Source: Rhodococcus sp. RD6.2
GTDB lineage: Bacteria; Actinomycetota; Actinomycetes; Mycobacteriales; Mycobacteriaceae
Reading direction: 5' to 3'
Assembly: GCF_001040705.1 (NCBI RefSeq)
Contig: NZ_CVQP01000007.1
Coordinates: forward strand, 428,422 to 492,421
Length of the DNA: 64,000 bases
The notes beneath the pieces are model-generated. The model ran no database searches and was not told the DNA's origin. It worked only from the letters and a program-made list of their open reading frames with translations. The position numbers and the translations under genes are program-made. Below, in pieces: positions 9,801 through 17,647 of the stretch (the stretch's first letter is position 1; each line of letters opens with the position of its first letter).

Positions 9801-10036
9801 TCGCCACCCACCAGATCGTGCGTGGCCACGCACAGGTCCAGATGGGCGAAGGTCGCCACCAGGTCGGCGAGGAGCGGCGTACCGCCCTGCGGCCAGACCA
9901 CTTCGGCGTGCAGCGTGTTCCCGTCCGGCGTGTTCGCGTTGCCGGCCGTCGGCGAGAACGTGAGCGTCGGCACGTCGAGGACGGCGCTGGTGGGAACGGA
10001 ACCGTCGGTGGACACCGACGACAGGACGCGACTCAT
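6842..10036 (-). CDS. NAD-dependent glutamate dehydrogenase, 115-kDa class
   Basis: The 1064-residue enzyme oxidatively deaminates glutamate to 2-oxoglutarate and ammonia. The core signature [24 protein letters not shown], here positions roughly 270-300, is followed by [19 protein letters not shown], which is typical of large NAD-GDHs. It is much shorter than the roughly 1600-residue mycobacterial type and corresponds to the 115-kDa class. ATG 10036 (MSRVLSS) is preceded by GAGGGAG and preferred over an upstream in-frame ATG at 10165. Glutamate made by GabT is a natural substrate, which fits the neighbourhood. The 3' end overlaps the 3' end of the PucR-type regulator by 20 bp. Confidence 0.88.
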   Translation of the reverse strand: [1064 protein letters not shown]

Positions 10037-10167
10037 GTGACTCCCTCGAGGCGAATGTGCTTGCCGCCAGTCTTGTTCGGGGGAGACCTGTGCCACATCC
10101 ACCACATCGGAGTGTGAGGCGTGTGGGGATGCGCCCTTTCGTCGATGTCCGGCGGTCCCGCCCATCC

Positions 10168-10203
10168 CGGACAGTCATACCCACGGGGGGTATGATATGG
10201 GCA
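10168..10203 (+). promoter_or_regulatory. CsoR operator inside a leaderless csoR promoter
   Basis: The 8-bp arms TCATACCC (10175-10182) and GGGTATGA (10188-10195) are perfectly inverted around ACGGG, the G/C-tract form of CsoR/RcnR-type operators. The operator fills the spacer of a predicted promoter: -35 CGGACA (10168-10173), 17-bp spacer, -10 TATGAT (10191-10196). The expected start of transcription falls at about 10203, which is the A of an in-frame ATG, so the message is probably leaderless. Apo-CsoR bound here would block RNA polymerase directly, giving copper-inducible autoregulation of csoR-copZ-copA. Confidence 0.75.
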
Positions 10204-10484
10204 TGAACGGATACTCGGCCGAGAAAGAAGCCCTCCTCAAGCGGCTGCGGCGCATCGAGGGGCAGGTCGCGGGCATCTCCCGGATGGTCGACGACGACCG
10301 CTACTGCATCGACATCCTCACCCAGGTGTCGGCGGTGACGAGCGCGCTGCAGTCGGTCTCCCTCAAGCTGCTCGACGAGCACCTCTCGCACTGCGTCGTC
10401 GAAGCGGCACGCCAGGGTGGGCCCGAAGCGGACGCGAAGGTCAAGGAGGCGTCCGCCGCCATCGCCCGTCTCGTCAAGTCCTGA
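10203..10484 (+). CDS. csoR: Copper-sensing transcriptional repressor
   Basis: The 93-residue all-helical DUF156/CsoR protein carries the Cu(I) ligand triad Cys35 (RYCID), His60 and Cys64 (EHLSHC) with exactly the C-x24-H-x3-C spacing of M. tuberculosis CsoR. Binding of Cu(I) releases the operator and derepresses the downstream copper export genes. An alternative ATG lies 6 bp upstream (10197), but the predicted transcription start at 10203 makes the second ATG the likely leaderless start. The gene is followed after 25 bp by the copper chaperone and then the ATPase in one operon. Confidence 0.9.
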   Translation: MNGYSAEKEALLKRLRRIEGQVAGISRMVDDDRYCIDILTQVSAVTSALQSVSLKLLDEHLSHCVVEAARQGGPEADAKVKEASAAIARLVKS

Positions 10485-10509
10485 CACACCCCCGCTGGAA
10501 GGCACAGAC

Positions 10510-10713
10510 ATGCAGAGCACCTACACCGTCGCCGGAATGACCTGTCAGCACTGCGTCGCGTCCGTCACCGAGGAGTTGACCGAGATCGCGGGCGTCACCG
10601 AGGTCGTCGTCGACCTCGGAACCGGCCGCGTCGACGTGACCAGCGACGCCCCGCTCGACCGGGCCGCCGTCGCCGCGGCCGTCGAAGAGGCGGGATACGA
10701 GCTGACCTCGTGA
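10510..10713 (+). CDS. copZ: Copper chaperone, heavy-metal-associated (HMA) domain protein
   Basis: The 67-residue protein is a single HMA domain with the Cu(I)-binding motif MTCQHC near the N terminus and the usual beta-alpha-beta-beta-alpha-beta length. It is expected to bind cytosolic Cu(I) and pass it to CsoR or to the P-type ATPase. ATG 10510 is preceded by GGAAGG; the longer open frame beginning at 10417 lies within csoR in another frame and was rejected. The stop codon overlaps the GTG start of copA (GTGA), implying translational coupling. Confidence 0.9.
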   Translation: MQSTYTVAGMTCQHCVASVTEELTEIAGVTEVVVDLGTGRVDVTSDAPLDRAAVAAAVEEAGYELTS

Positions 10714-12926
10714 CCGGCGGTGCCGTTACGCCGCGCGAGGCCGAGCGGGCGGGCGCGCGATCATCCGACGTCGACGTCGACTTCGACATCGGCGGCATGA
10801 CCTGCGCCTCCTGTGCGAGTCGGATCGAACGCAAGCTCGGCAAGCTCGACGGCGTCACCGCGACGGTGAACTTCGCGACCGAGCGGGCGCACGTCAGCAG
10901 GCCCGACGGCGTGTCCGTCGACGACCTCGTCGCGGCGATCGAGTCGGCCGGCTACACCGCCGCCGAGGTCGCCGAGGAACCCGAAGACGACGGGGCGCGC
11001 ACCGATTCACTCGGCCCGCGCCTGCTGGTGTCCGCGGTGGCCGGTGTGCCGGTGGTCGCGCTGTCGATGATTCCGGCGCTCCAGTTCGACTACTGGCAGT
11101 GGATCTGCCTCGCGCTCACGACCGTCATCGTGTTCTGGGGTGGTTATCCGTTCCACCGCGCGGCCCTGATCAACGCCCGGCACGGCGCGTCGACGATGGA
11201 CACCCTGGTCTCGGTCGGCACCCTCGCCGCCTACGGATGGTCGTTGTGGGCCCTGGTGTTCGGCACCGCGGGACACATCGGGATGACGCACGAGTTCTCC
11301 TTCGGGCTCGGAGCGCACGACCCGTCCGGTCAGCTCTACCTCGAGGTCGCGGCGGCGGTGACGGTGTTCCTGCTCGCGGGCCGGTACGCGGAAGCGAAGG
11401 CGAAAAGGCGTGCGGGAAGCGCTCTTCGGGCCCTGCTCGAAGTCGGAGCCAAGGACGTCGCAGTTCTCGGTGCAGGCGACGAGGAGACGCGGATCCCGGT
11501 GCAGCACCTGCGGGTGGGGGACCGGTTCGCGGTCCGGCCCGGAGAGAAGATCGCCACCGACGGTGTCGTGCTCCGCGGCCGTGCAGCCGTCGACGCGTCG
11601 ACGATGACCGGCGAGTCGGTGCCCGTCGACGTCGCCGAGGGCGACGCCGTGGTCGGCGGCACCGTGAACACCGACGGACACCTGGTGGTGCGGGCCGACA
11701 AGGTCGGTGCCGACACGCAGTTGGCGCACATCGCCAAGATGGTCACCGACGCGCAGAACGGCAAGGCCGAGGTCGCGCGGCTCGCCGACCGGGTGTCGGC
11801 GGTGTTCGTGCCCGTCGTGCTCGTGCTCGCCGCGCTCACCCTCGGCGGCTGGCTGCTCACCGGTCACGCCGCGACCGAGGCGTTCACCGCGGTCGTCGCC
11901 GTCCTCATCGTCGCCTGCCCCTGCGCGCTCGGACTGGCCACGCCCACCGCTCTTCTCGTGGGCACCGGCCGTGGCGCGCAGCTCGGCATTCTGATCCGTG
12001 GGCCCGAGGTCCTCGAACAGACCAAGCGCATCGACACCGTGGTCCTCGACAAGACCGGCACCGTCACCACCGGAACGATGATCGTCCGTTCCGTCGTGGC
12101 TGCGGACGGTGAGGACCGCGACCGCGTGCTCGCGTTGGCCGCGGCTGTCGAGTCGGCGTCGGAGCATCCGGTGGCGCGGGCGATCGCCGCCGCAGGCGCC
12201 GGGTCGTTCGCCGTGGCCGACTTCTCGAACCGTGCGGGTGTCGGCGTCGTCGGCACCGTCGACGGGCTGCGGGTCACCGTCGGCAGGCCCGAGCATGCCG
12301 TTCCCGCGGAGTTGGCCGGCGCGTTCGACTCCGGTGACACCACGGTCGCGGTCTCGTGGGGCGGCGCCGTCCGCGGTGCGATCGGCGTCGCGGACGCGGT
12401 GAAACCCACCAGCGCCGAAGCGATCTCGCAGATCCGGGCGCTCGGGATGACGCCGGTCCTGCTGACCGGCGACTCCGAGTCCGTGGCGCGCCGCGTGGCC
12501 GACGAGGTGGGGATCGAGCGGGTGATCGCCGGGGTTCTTCCCGACGAGAAGGCTGCCGAGGTCGGCCGGTTGCAGGGTGAGGGCCGCGCCGTCGCGATGG
12601 TCGGCGACGGCGTCAACGACGCCGCCGCGCTCGCGACCGCGGACGTCGGGCTCGCGATGGGGACCGGCACCGACGCCGCCATCGAGGCGGGCGACCTGGT
12701 CCTCGTCCGCGGTGATCTGCGGTCGGTTCCGCAGGCGATCCGGCTGGCTCGGGTGACGCTGAACACGATCAGGGCGAACCTGTTCTGGGCCTTCGCCTAC
12801 AACGTGGCCGCGATCCCGTTGGCGGCGTTCGGCCTGCTCAACCCGATGATCGCGGGTGCCGCGATGGCGGCGTCCTCGGTGTTCGTGGTCGGCAACAGCC
12901 TGCGCCTGCGACGTTTCGCCCGGTAG
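10710..12926 (+). CDS. copA: Copper-translocating P-type ATPase
   Basis: The 738-residue P1B-type ATPase exports Cu(I) across the membrane. It has one N-terminal HMA domain (GGMTCASCASR), the intramembrane metal motif C403-P-C405 in VACPCALGLATP, the TGES actuator loop, the phosphorylation site D447KTGT and the hinge GDGVNDAAAL. Eight transmembrane helices of the P1B type can be placed. It begins with GTG inside the copZ stop codon. Its end is followed after 16 bp by the left arm of a long palindrome that may also act as its terminator. Cu(I) rather than another metal is supported by the CPC motif and the CsoR/CopZ partners. Confidence 0.93.
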   Translation: MTGGAVTPREAERAGARSSDVDVDFDIGGMTCASCASRIERKLGKLDGVTATVNFATERAHVSRPDGVSVDDLVAAIESAGYTAAEVAEEPEDDGARTDSLGPRLLVSAVAGVPVVALSMIPALQFDYWQWICLALTTVIVFWGGYPFHRAALINARHGASTMDTLVSVGTLAAYGWSLWALVFGTAGHIGMTHEFSFGLGAHDPSGQLYLEVAAAVTVFLLAGRYAEAKAKRRAGSALRALLEVGAKDVAVLGAGDEETRIPVQHLRVGDRFAVRPGEKIATDGVVLRGRAAVDASTMTGESVPVDVAEGDAVVGGTVNTDGHLVVRADKVGADTQLAHIAKMVTDAQNGKAEVARLADRVSAVFVPVVLVLAALTLGGWLLTGHAATEAFTAVVAVLIVACPCALGLATPTALLVGTGRGAQLGILIRGPEVLEQTKRIDTVVLDKTGTVTTGTMIVRSVVAADGEDRDRVLALAAAVESASEHPVARAIAAAGAGSFAVADFSNRAGVGVVGTVDGLRVTVGRPEHAVPAELAGAFDSGDTTVAVSWGGAVRGAIGVADAVKPTSAEAISQIRALGMTPVLLTGDSESVARRVADEVGIERVIAGVLPDEKAAEVGRLQGEGRAVAMVGDGVNDAAALATADVGLAMGTGTDAAIEAGDLVLVRGDLRSVPQAIRLARVTLNTIRANLFWAFAYNVAAIPLAAFGLLNPMIAGAAMAASSVFVVGNSLRLRRFAR

Positions 12927-12942
12927 GAGCAACTTGCGTTCA

Positions 12943-12979
12943 CACCGCCATACTTGAACACTGTTCAAGTATGGCGGTG
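12943..12979. repeat. Perfect 37-bp palindrome, candidate TetR-type operator and/or terminator
   Basis: Two perfectly complementary 18-bp arms (12943-12960 and 12962-12979) flank a single central C. The core TTGAACACTGTTCAA resembles operators of TetR-family repressors. The right arm contains the ATG at 12971 proposed for the monooxygenase. The same sequence in RNA would form an 18-bp stem with almost no loop, so it could also stop transcription of the copper operon. Confidence 0.7.
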
Positions 12980-14494
12980 ACGTGGAACAACGAGATGCGA
13001 TCGACTCGGGTGCTGGTGATCGGAGCCGGGTTCGCCGGACTCGGCATGGCAGCCCGCCTGCAGCGTGCGGGCATCCGTGACTTCGTGGTCCTGGAGAAGG
13101 CCGGAGACCTCGGCGGAACCTGGCGGGACAACACCTACCCGGGTTGTGCCTGCGACATTCCGTCGGTGCTCTACTCGTACTCCTTCGCGCGGGGCGACGG
13201 GTGGAGCGATGCCCGGGCCCGGCAACCGGAGATCCTCGACTACCTGCGCACACTCGGCAGCGGGTTCGCCGACCGCATCGAGTTCGGCGCCGAGGTGGTC
13301 CGCGGCGAGTGGGACGAGGGCGCGGCGCGTTGGACGGTGGTCACCGCCGACGGCCGCGCGTTCGAGGCGCAGTTCCTCGTCGCCGCGACCGGCGCCCTGC
13401 ATCTGCCGAAACGGCCGCGGATCGTCGGCGTCGACTCCTTCGCCGGTCCGGTGGTCCACACGGCCGACTGGGACGAGCGCATCGACCTCGACGGCAAACG
13501 CGTCGCCGTCATCGGCACCGGGGCGTCCGCGGCGCAACTGATCCCGGAGATCGTCGAGCGAGCAGGCGCGGTGGACGTGTACCAGCGCACCCCGGCGTGG
13601 GTGCTCCCGCCGCTCGGAACGCGGCCACCGCGGCTGCCGCGCCTCGCCCGGATCGGCTGGTACTGGCGCGCGGAGGCGACGGCTCCCGCCTTCGCCGGGT
13701 CGACGGTGGCGTCCGCACTGATGCACAGGCGCGCAGTGCGGCACCTGCACGCGCAGGTGGCCGACCCCGAGCTCCGGCGCGCCCTGACACCGGACCATCG
13801 CATCGGATGCAAACGGATCATCCGGTCGGACAACTACTTTCCCGCCCTCGCGTCGGGGTCGACCCGCGTTGTGACGACGGCCGTCGGCCACGTCACCCCG
13901 ACCGGGATCGTCACGGCAGACGGCGTCACCCGACCCGCCGACGTCCTGGTGTACGCGACCGGATTCCGGGTCGCCGGGTCGCTGGCCGCCCTGCCGTTGA
14001 CCGGGCGCGGCGGCACGACACTGCAGCAGCGGTGGATGAGTGGCGGCGTCCGGACGCACCACGGGATCACCGTCGCGGGCATGCCCAACCTGTTCCTGCT
14101 GTCCGGTCCCAACACCGGCCTCGGCCACAACTCGGTGGTGTTCATGATCGAGTCGCAGATCCGGTACGTCCTGGACGCGATCAGGGCGCTGGACCGGGTC
14201 GGCGCCGCGGCGCTCGACGTTCGCGAGGAGGTGCAGGAGGCGGTGGACGCCGGGGTGCAGCAGCGGCTGCGGCGCGCGGTGTGGAGCACAGGTGGTTGCG
14301 GAAGCTGGTATCTCGACGGCCGTGGTCGCAATCACGCTCTGTGGCCGGGATTCTCGTGGAAGTACCGGTTGCGGACCCGTCGGGTCCGGTTGCGGGACCA
14401 TCATCTGATCGGGGCGAGCGCCGGGGCATTTCGATCCGGACAATCTCCGCAGCGTCCCCTAGTGTTGGACGGAGTTCGTCAGACGCAGAGGTGA
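12971..14494 (+). CDS. Flavin-containing (Baeyer-Villiger-like) monooxygenase
   Basis: The 507-residue protein has an FAD Rossmann motif (VLVIGAGFAGLGMAARLQ), a second NADPH Rossmann motif (VAVIGTGASAAQ) and between them the BVMO fingerprint FAGPVVHTADWD (F157-W168, matching FxGxxxHxxxW-D). It should use NADPH and O2 to oxygenate a ketone or heteroatom; the substrate is unknown. The start is uncertain: ATG 12971 lies inside the palindrome and lacks a ribosome binding site, while ATG 12995 (MRSTRVLVIG) begins just before the FAD motif behind a weak GGAA. The lipoprotein gene starts 12 bp downstream, so the two are probably cotranscribed. No TetR gene is adjacent. Confidence 0.82.
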   Translation: MAVTWNNEMRSTRVLVIGAGFAGLGMAARLQRAGIRDFVVLEKAGDLGGTWRDNTYPGCACDIPSVLYSYSFARGDGWSDARARQPEILDYLRTLGSGFADRIEFGAEVVRGEWDEGAARWTVVTADGRAFEAQFLVAATGALHLPKRPRIVGVDSFAGPVVHTADWDERIDLDGKRVAVIGTGASAAQLIPEIVERAGAVDVYQRTPAWVLPPLGTRPPRLPRLARIGWYWRAEATAPAFAGSTVASALMHRRAVRHLHAQVADPELRRALTPDHRIGCKRIIRSDNYFPALASGSTRVVTTAVGHVTPTGIVTADGVTRPADVLVYATGFRVAGSLAALPLTGRGGTTLQQRWMSGGVRTHHGITVAGMPNLFLLSGPNTGLGHNSVVFMIESQIRYVLDAIRALDRVGAAALDVREEVQEAVDAGVQQRLRRAVWSTGGCGSWYLDGRGRNHALWPGFSWKYRLRTRRVRLRDHHLIGASAGAFRSGQSPQRPLVLDGVRQTQR

Positions 14495-14506
14495 CGGGGT
14501 TGGATC

Positions 14507-15700
14507 GTGAAGGTTGTCGATGCCGGCGCAGTCCTGGGTGCTGTCGTGGTGGTCGCTTCGGTACTGGTCGCGTGCGCGCCGCCCGCGCCGCCCGCGCCGC
14601 TCGTGGCCGGACCGGAGGTGTCGGTGACAACCGTCCTCGACGGGCTGGCGAAGCCATGGGACGTGGTGGAGGCGCCGGACGGGGCGATCCTCACCGGTGA
14701 GCGGTCGGGTCGGTTCGTTGTGTTGCGGCCGGACGGCTCGTCGGGGGAGGTCGCGGCCGACCTGGCGGACCTGTTCGCGGCAGGCGAGACCGGGCTGATG
14801 GGAATCGCGTTGTCCCGCGACTTCGCGTCGAACCGCACCCTGTTCACGTGCCAGGGGCACCAGGATCCCGGCGGGGCAGGTTCCGTCACCGGGCGGCTCG
14901 ACACGAGTTCGGTCGATGGTGCGGGACGAGACGTGCGGGTGGTGTCCTGGACCGTCGACGAGGGCTGGACACAGCTCACGCGCGGCGCCGACGTCCTCAC
15001 CGGCCTCCCCGTCACCTCGACCGGCAGGCACGGCGGCTGCCGGGTGTTCGCGCACCCCGACGGCACCCTGTACATCGGTACCGGCGACTCGACGTCTCCG
15101 ACCGCCCCGCAGGACCCGGCGTCGCTCGGGGGAAAGGTGTTGCACGTCAACGTGGACGGCACCCCCGCCGCGGGAAACCCCGATCCCGCCCGCCCGGTGT
15201 TCACCCTCGGGCACCGCAACGTCCAGGGACTGGCGTTGCAGCCCGGCACCGGCCGCCTCTACGGAATCGAACAGGGCACCAGGGCCGACGACGAGGTGAA
15301 TCTGCTGAGCGCCGGATCCAACTACGGTTACCGCCCGGACCGCAGGCCCGCCGTCTACGACGAATCGGTTCCCATGACCGATCCGGATCGGGTGCCGGGA
15401 GCCGTTGCCGCGGTGTGGAGTTCGGGTGCGCCGACCATCGCGACGCCGGGCGGCACGTTCCTCGACGGTGCGATCTGGGGGCCGTGGGCCGGAACCCTCG
15501 TCGTCACCAGCCAGCAGGAGCGGAAGCTGGTGCTGCTGCGGCTCGCCGACGACGGACTGTCCGTCACCGAGCAGGCCGTCGCGCTGGAAGGGCAGTTCGG
15601 GCGGTTGCGATCGGTGACGCTCGCATCGGACGGTGCGCTTCTCGTCACCACCGACAACGGTGCGGCCGACAAGGTTCTCCGCGTCACGCCCACGTCCTGA
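14507..15700 (+). CDS. LppZ-like lipoprotein, glucose/sorbosone dehydrogenase-type beta-propeller
   Basis: The 397-residue product starts with a lipoprotein signal ending in the lipobox LVAC (Cys23), then a proline-rich linker and a GSDH/YliI-type beta-propeller (LAKPWDVVEAPDG, GLMGIALSRDF, GGKVLHVNVDGT, LGHRNVQGLALQP, GSNYGYRPDRRPAVYDES). Relatives are PQQ-dependent sugar dehydrogenases or non-catalytic propellers; mycobacterial LppZ is of this type. It would sit anchored on the outer face of the membrane. GTG 14507 is chosen because it precedes the signal peptide. It follows the monooxygenase by 12 bp. The activity is not deducible. Confidence 0.78.
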   Translation: MKVVDAGAVLGAVVVVASVLVACAPPAPPAPLVAGPEVSVTTVLDGLAKPWDVVEAPDGAILTGERSGRFVVLRPDGSSGEVAADLADLFAAGETGLMGIALSRDFASNRTLFTCQGHQDPGGAGSVTGRLDTSSVDGAGRDVRVVSWTVDEGWTQLTRGADVLTGLPVTSTGRHGGCRVFAHPDGTLYIGTGDSTSPTAPQDPASLGGKVLHVNVDGTPAAGNPDPARPVFTLGHRNVQGLALQPGTGRLYGIEQGTRADDEVNLLSAGSNYGYRPDRRPAVYDESVPMTDPDRVPGAVAAVWSSGAPTIATPGGTFLDGAIWGPWAGTLVVTSQQERKLVLLRLADDGLSVTEQAVALEGQFGRLRSVTLASDGALLVTTDNGAADKVLRVTPTS

Positions 15701-15718
15701 CGCCCCGCGAAACTCCCA

Positions 15719-17638
15719 CTACGGTCGGAGCATCGCGGCGCCGCGTACCGCTGCGGGGATCCCGAATCCTTCGACGAGGGTGAGCGCGTGCGGGCGCAGT
15801 GACCGACAGCGTTCGTTGACGCCGCGGGTGACGGCCTTCGCCCGCTCCACCGACAGGTGCCGGTGCTCGATGAACCACGCCTTGTCGTCCTCGATCACCG
15901 ACAGCGCGTACAGGTCGCACAGGTCGCCGAGCAGCGCCGCGGCCTCCTCGTCGACGCACGAGTCGATACCGGCGACGAACGCCTCCAGCACCACCCTGTC
16001 GATGTGCGCCTGCGCCGCACGCAGCACGTGATCCTGCACGAAGTTGAACGCGTCGAACGGGTCGTCCTCCCGCTTGCTCGCACCCTGCAGTCTCCGCGCC
16101 GCCGTCGACAGCAGGTACTCCTCGCGGTCGGAAAACATCGTCAGCTGGGTGCCGCGGTTGAACAGGCTTCCGTCCTCCTCGTTGTCCTGCCGGGTGTCGA
16201 GGATGGTCTGGATGATCTGCTGCGCGGCGGTGCGCTTCTTGACCACGTCGGAGACGGTCGTGGCGGCGAACCGCATCCACTCGACGGGGCTCATCCCGCG
16301 CACCTCCTCGGCGTACGAGGTGAGCAGCTCCTTCGCGACGAGCTGCGTGAGGACGTGGTTGTCGCCCTCGAACGTGGTGAACACGTCGGTGTCCGCCTTC
16401 AGGGTGACGAGACGGTTCTCCGTCAGATAGCCCGCGCCGCCGCAGGCCTCGCGGCACTCCTGGATGGCGCGCGTCGCGTGCCAGGTGTTCGCGGCCTTCA
16501 GCCCGGCTGCCCGCGCTTCCAGTTCCCGCTGCTCCTGCGGATCGACCTCCTCCGCCGTCTGGATCTCGTGCAGCCGGGTGACGAGCTCGTTCTGTGCGAA
16601 GTGCAGTGCGTAGGACCGGGCGATCAGCGGCAGCAGTCGACGTTGATGCACCAGATAGTCCATGATCAGCACTTCGTCCCCGGATTCGGGACGGTCGAAC
16701 TGCCTGCGCTGCAGGGCATATCGGGTCGCGATGTCCAACGCGACCCGGGCGCCCGCGCCTGCCGCGCCCCCGACCGTGACCCGGCCGCGGACGAGGGTGC
16801 CGACCATGGTGAAGAACCGGCGGGTGGGGCTGTCGATCGGGGACGAGTAGGTGCCGTCGGCCGCGACGTCCGCGTAGCGGTTCAGCAGGTTCTCGCGGGG
16901 AATTCGCACGTGTTCGAAGACGATCCGGCCGTTGTCGACGCCGGGTAGCCCGCCCTTGAATCCGCAGTCGGAGGTGACGACACCGGGCAGGTCGGCGCCG
17001 TCGTCGTCGCGGATCGGAACGAGGAAGCAGTGCACTCCCTTCGACTCCGGTTCCTCATCGGGGCCCGCGGTGATCAGCTGCGCGAACACCGCTGCCATGC
17101 GGGCGTGCTGCGCCGCGCCGCCGATGTAGTCCTTGCGTGCCGACGGCGTCGGTGAGTGGACCACGAACTCCCCGGCGTACGCGTCGTAGGTGGCCGTGGT
17201 TTCGAGGGCCTGGACGTCGCTGCCGTGACCGGTCTCCGTCATGGCGAAACACCCGAGGAGATCGAGATCGATGGTCGGACGGACATACCGTTCGTGATGG
17301 GGTGCGGTGCCGAGGTTTTCGATCGCACCGCCGAAAAGACCCCACTGCACTCCCGACTTGACCATCAGCGAGAGGTCCGACATCGCGACCATCTCGATGG
17401 CCGTCACGGCGGCGCCCACGTTCCCGGTTCCGCCGTGATCCGATGCGAAACCGTCTGCTGCGAAACCCGACTCGGTGAGGAGGTGCATCTGACTCAGCGT
17501 CTTCGCGCGGGCTTCGGCGAGATCGGGGGTGAAATGGGGCGTGAACTCCGGCCGGGAGAGGTCGCTGCGCACCTTCTCGCGCACGTCGTTCCAGCGTCCG
17601 TCGAGTGTGGTCCGGAGATGGTCTGCCGTGGTAGCCAT
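15719..17638 (-). CDS. Acyl-CoA dehydrogenase/oxidase family protein (ACOX-like)
   Basis: The 639-residue flavoprotein is longer than ordinary acyl-CoA dehydrogenases (about 380-400) because of a C-terminal extension. The core motifs CFAMTETGHGSDVQALETTATYD (residues about 130-150) and TFEGDNHVLTQLVAKELL resemble acyl-CoA oxidases. CREACGGAGYL lies in the FAD/dimer region. It probably introduces the 2,3-trans double bond in fatty acyl-CoA; chain length and electron acceptor are unknown. It begins only 9 bp after the modC stop on the same strand, with no good ribosome binding site, so either it is read from the mod transcript or it has a leaderless start (TAGGTT lies 7 bases upstream). It is convergent with the LppZ-like gene. 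Confidence 0.82.
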   Translation of the reverse strand: MATTADHLRTTLDGRWNDVREKVRSDLSRPEFTPHFTPDLAEARAKTLSQMHLLTESGFAADGFASDHGGTGNVGAAVTAIEMVAMSDLSLMVKSGVQWGLFGGAIENLGTAPHHERYVRPTIDLDLLGCFAMTETGHGSDVQALETTATYDAYAGEFVVHSPTPSARKDYIGGAAQHARMAAVFAQLITAGPDEEPESKGVHCFLVPIRDDDGADLPGVVTSDCGFKGGLPGVDNGRIVFEHVRIPRENLLNRYADVAADGTYSSPIDSPTRRFFTMVGTLVRGRVTVGGAAGAGARVALDIATRYALQRRQFDRPESGDEVLIMDYLVHQRRLLPLIARSYALHFAQNELVTRLHEIQTAEEVDPQEQRELEARAAGLKAANTWHATRAIQECREACGGAGYLTENRLVTLKADTDVFTTFEGDNHVLTQLVAKELLTSYAEEVRGMSPVEWMRFAATTVSDVVKKRTAAQQIIQTILDTRQDNEEDGSLFNRGTQLTMFSDREEYLLSTAARRLQGASKREDDPFDAFNFVQDHVLRAAQAHIDRVVLEAFVAGIDSCVDEEAAALLGDLCDLYALSVIEDDKAWFIEHRHLSVERAKAVTRGVNERCRSLRPHALTLVEGFGIPAAVRGAAMLRP

Positions 17639-17647
17639 ACAGCCAAC

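Noticed and set aside
15719-17638. Leaderless promoter for the acyl-CoA dehydrogenase as a called feature
   Set aside because: A TAGGTT lies at the right distance, but no -35 resemblance is present, so it is kept only as an observation.
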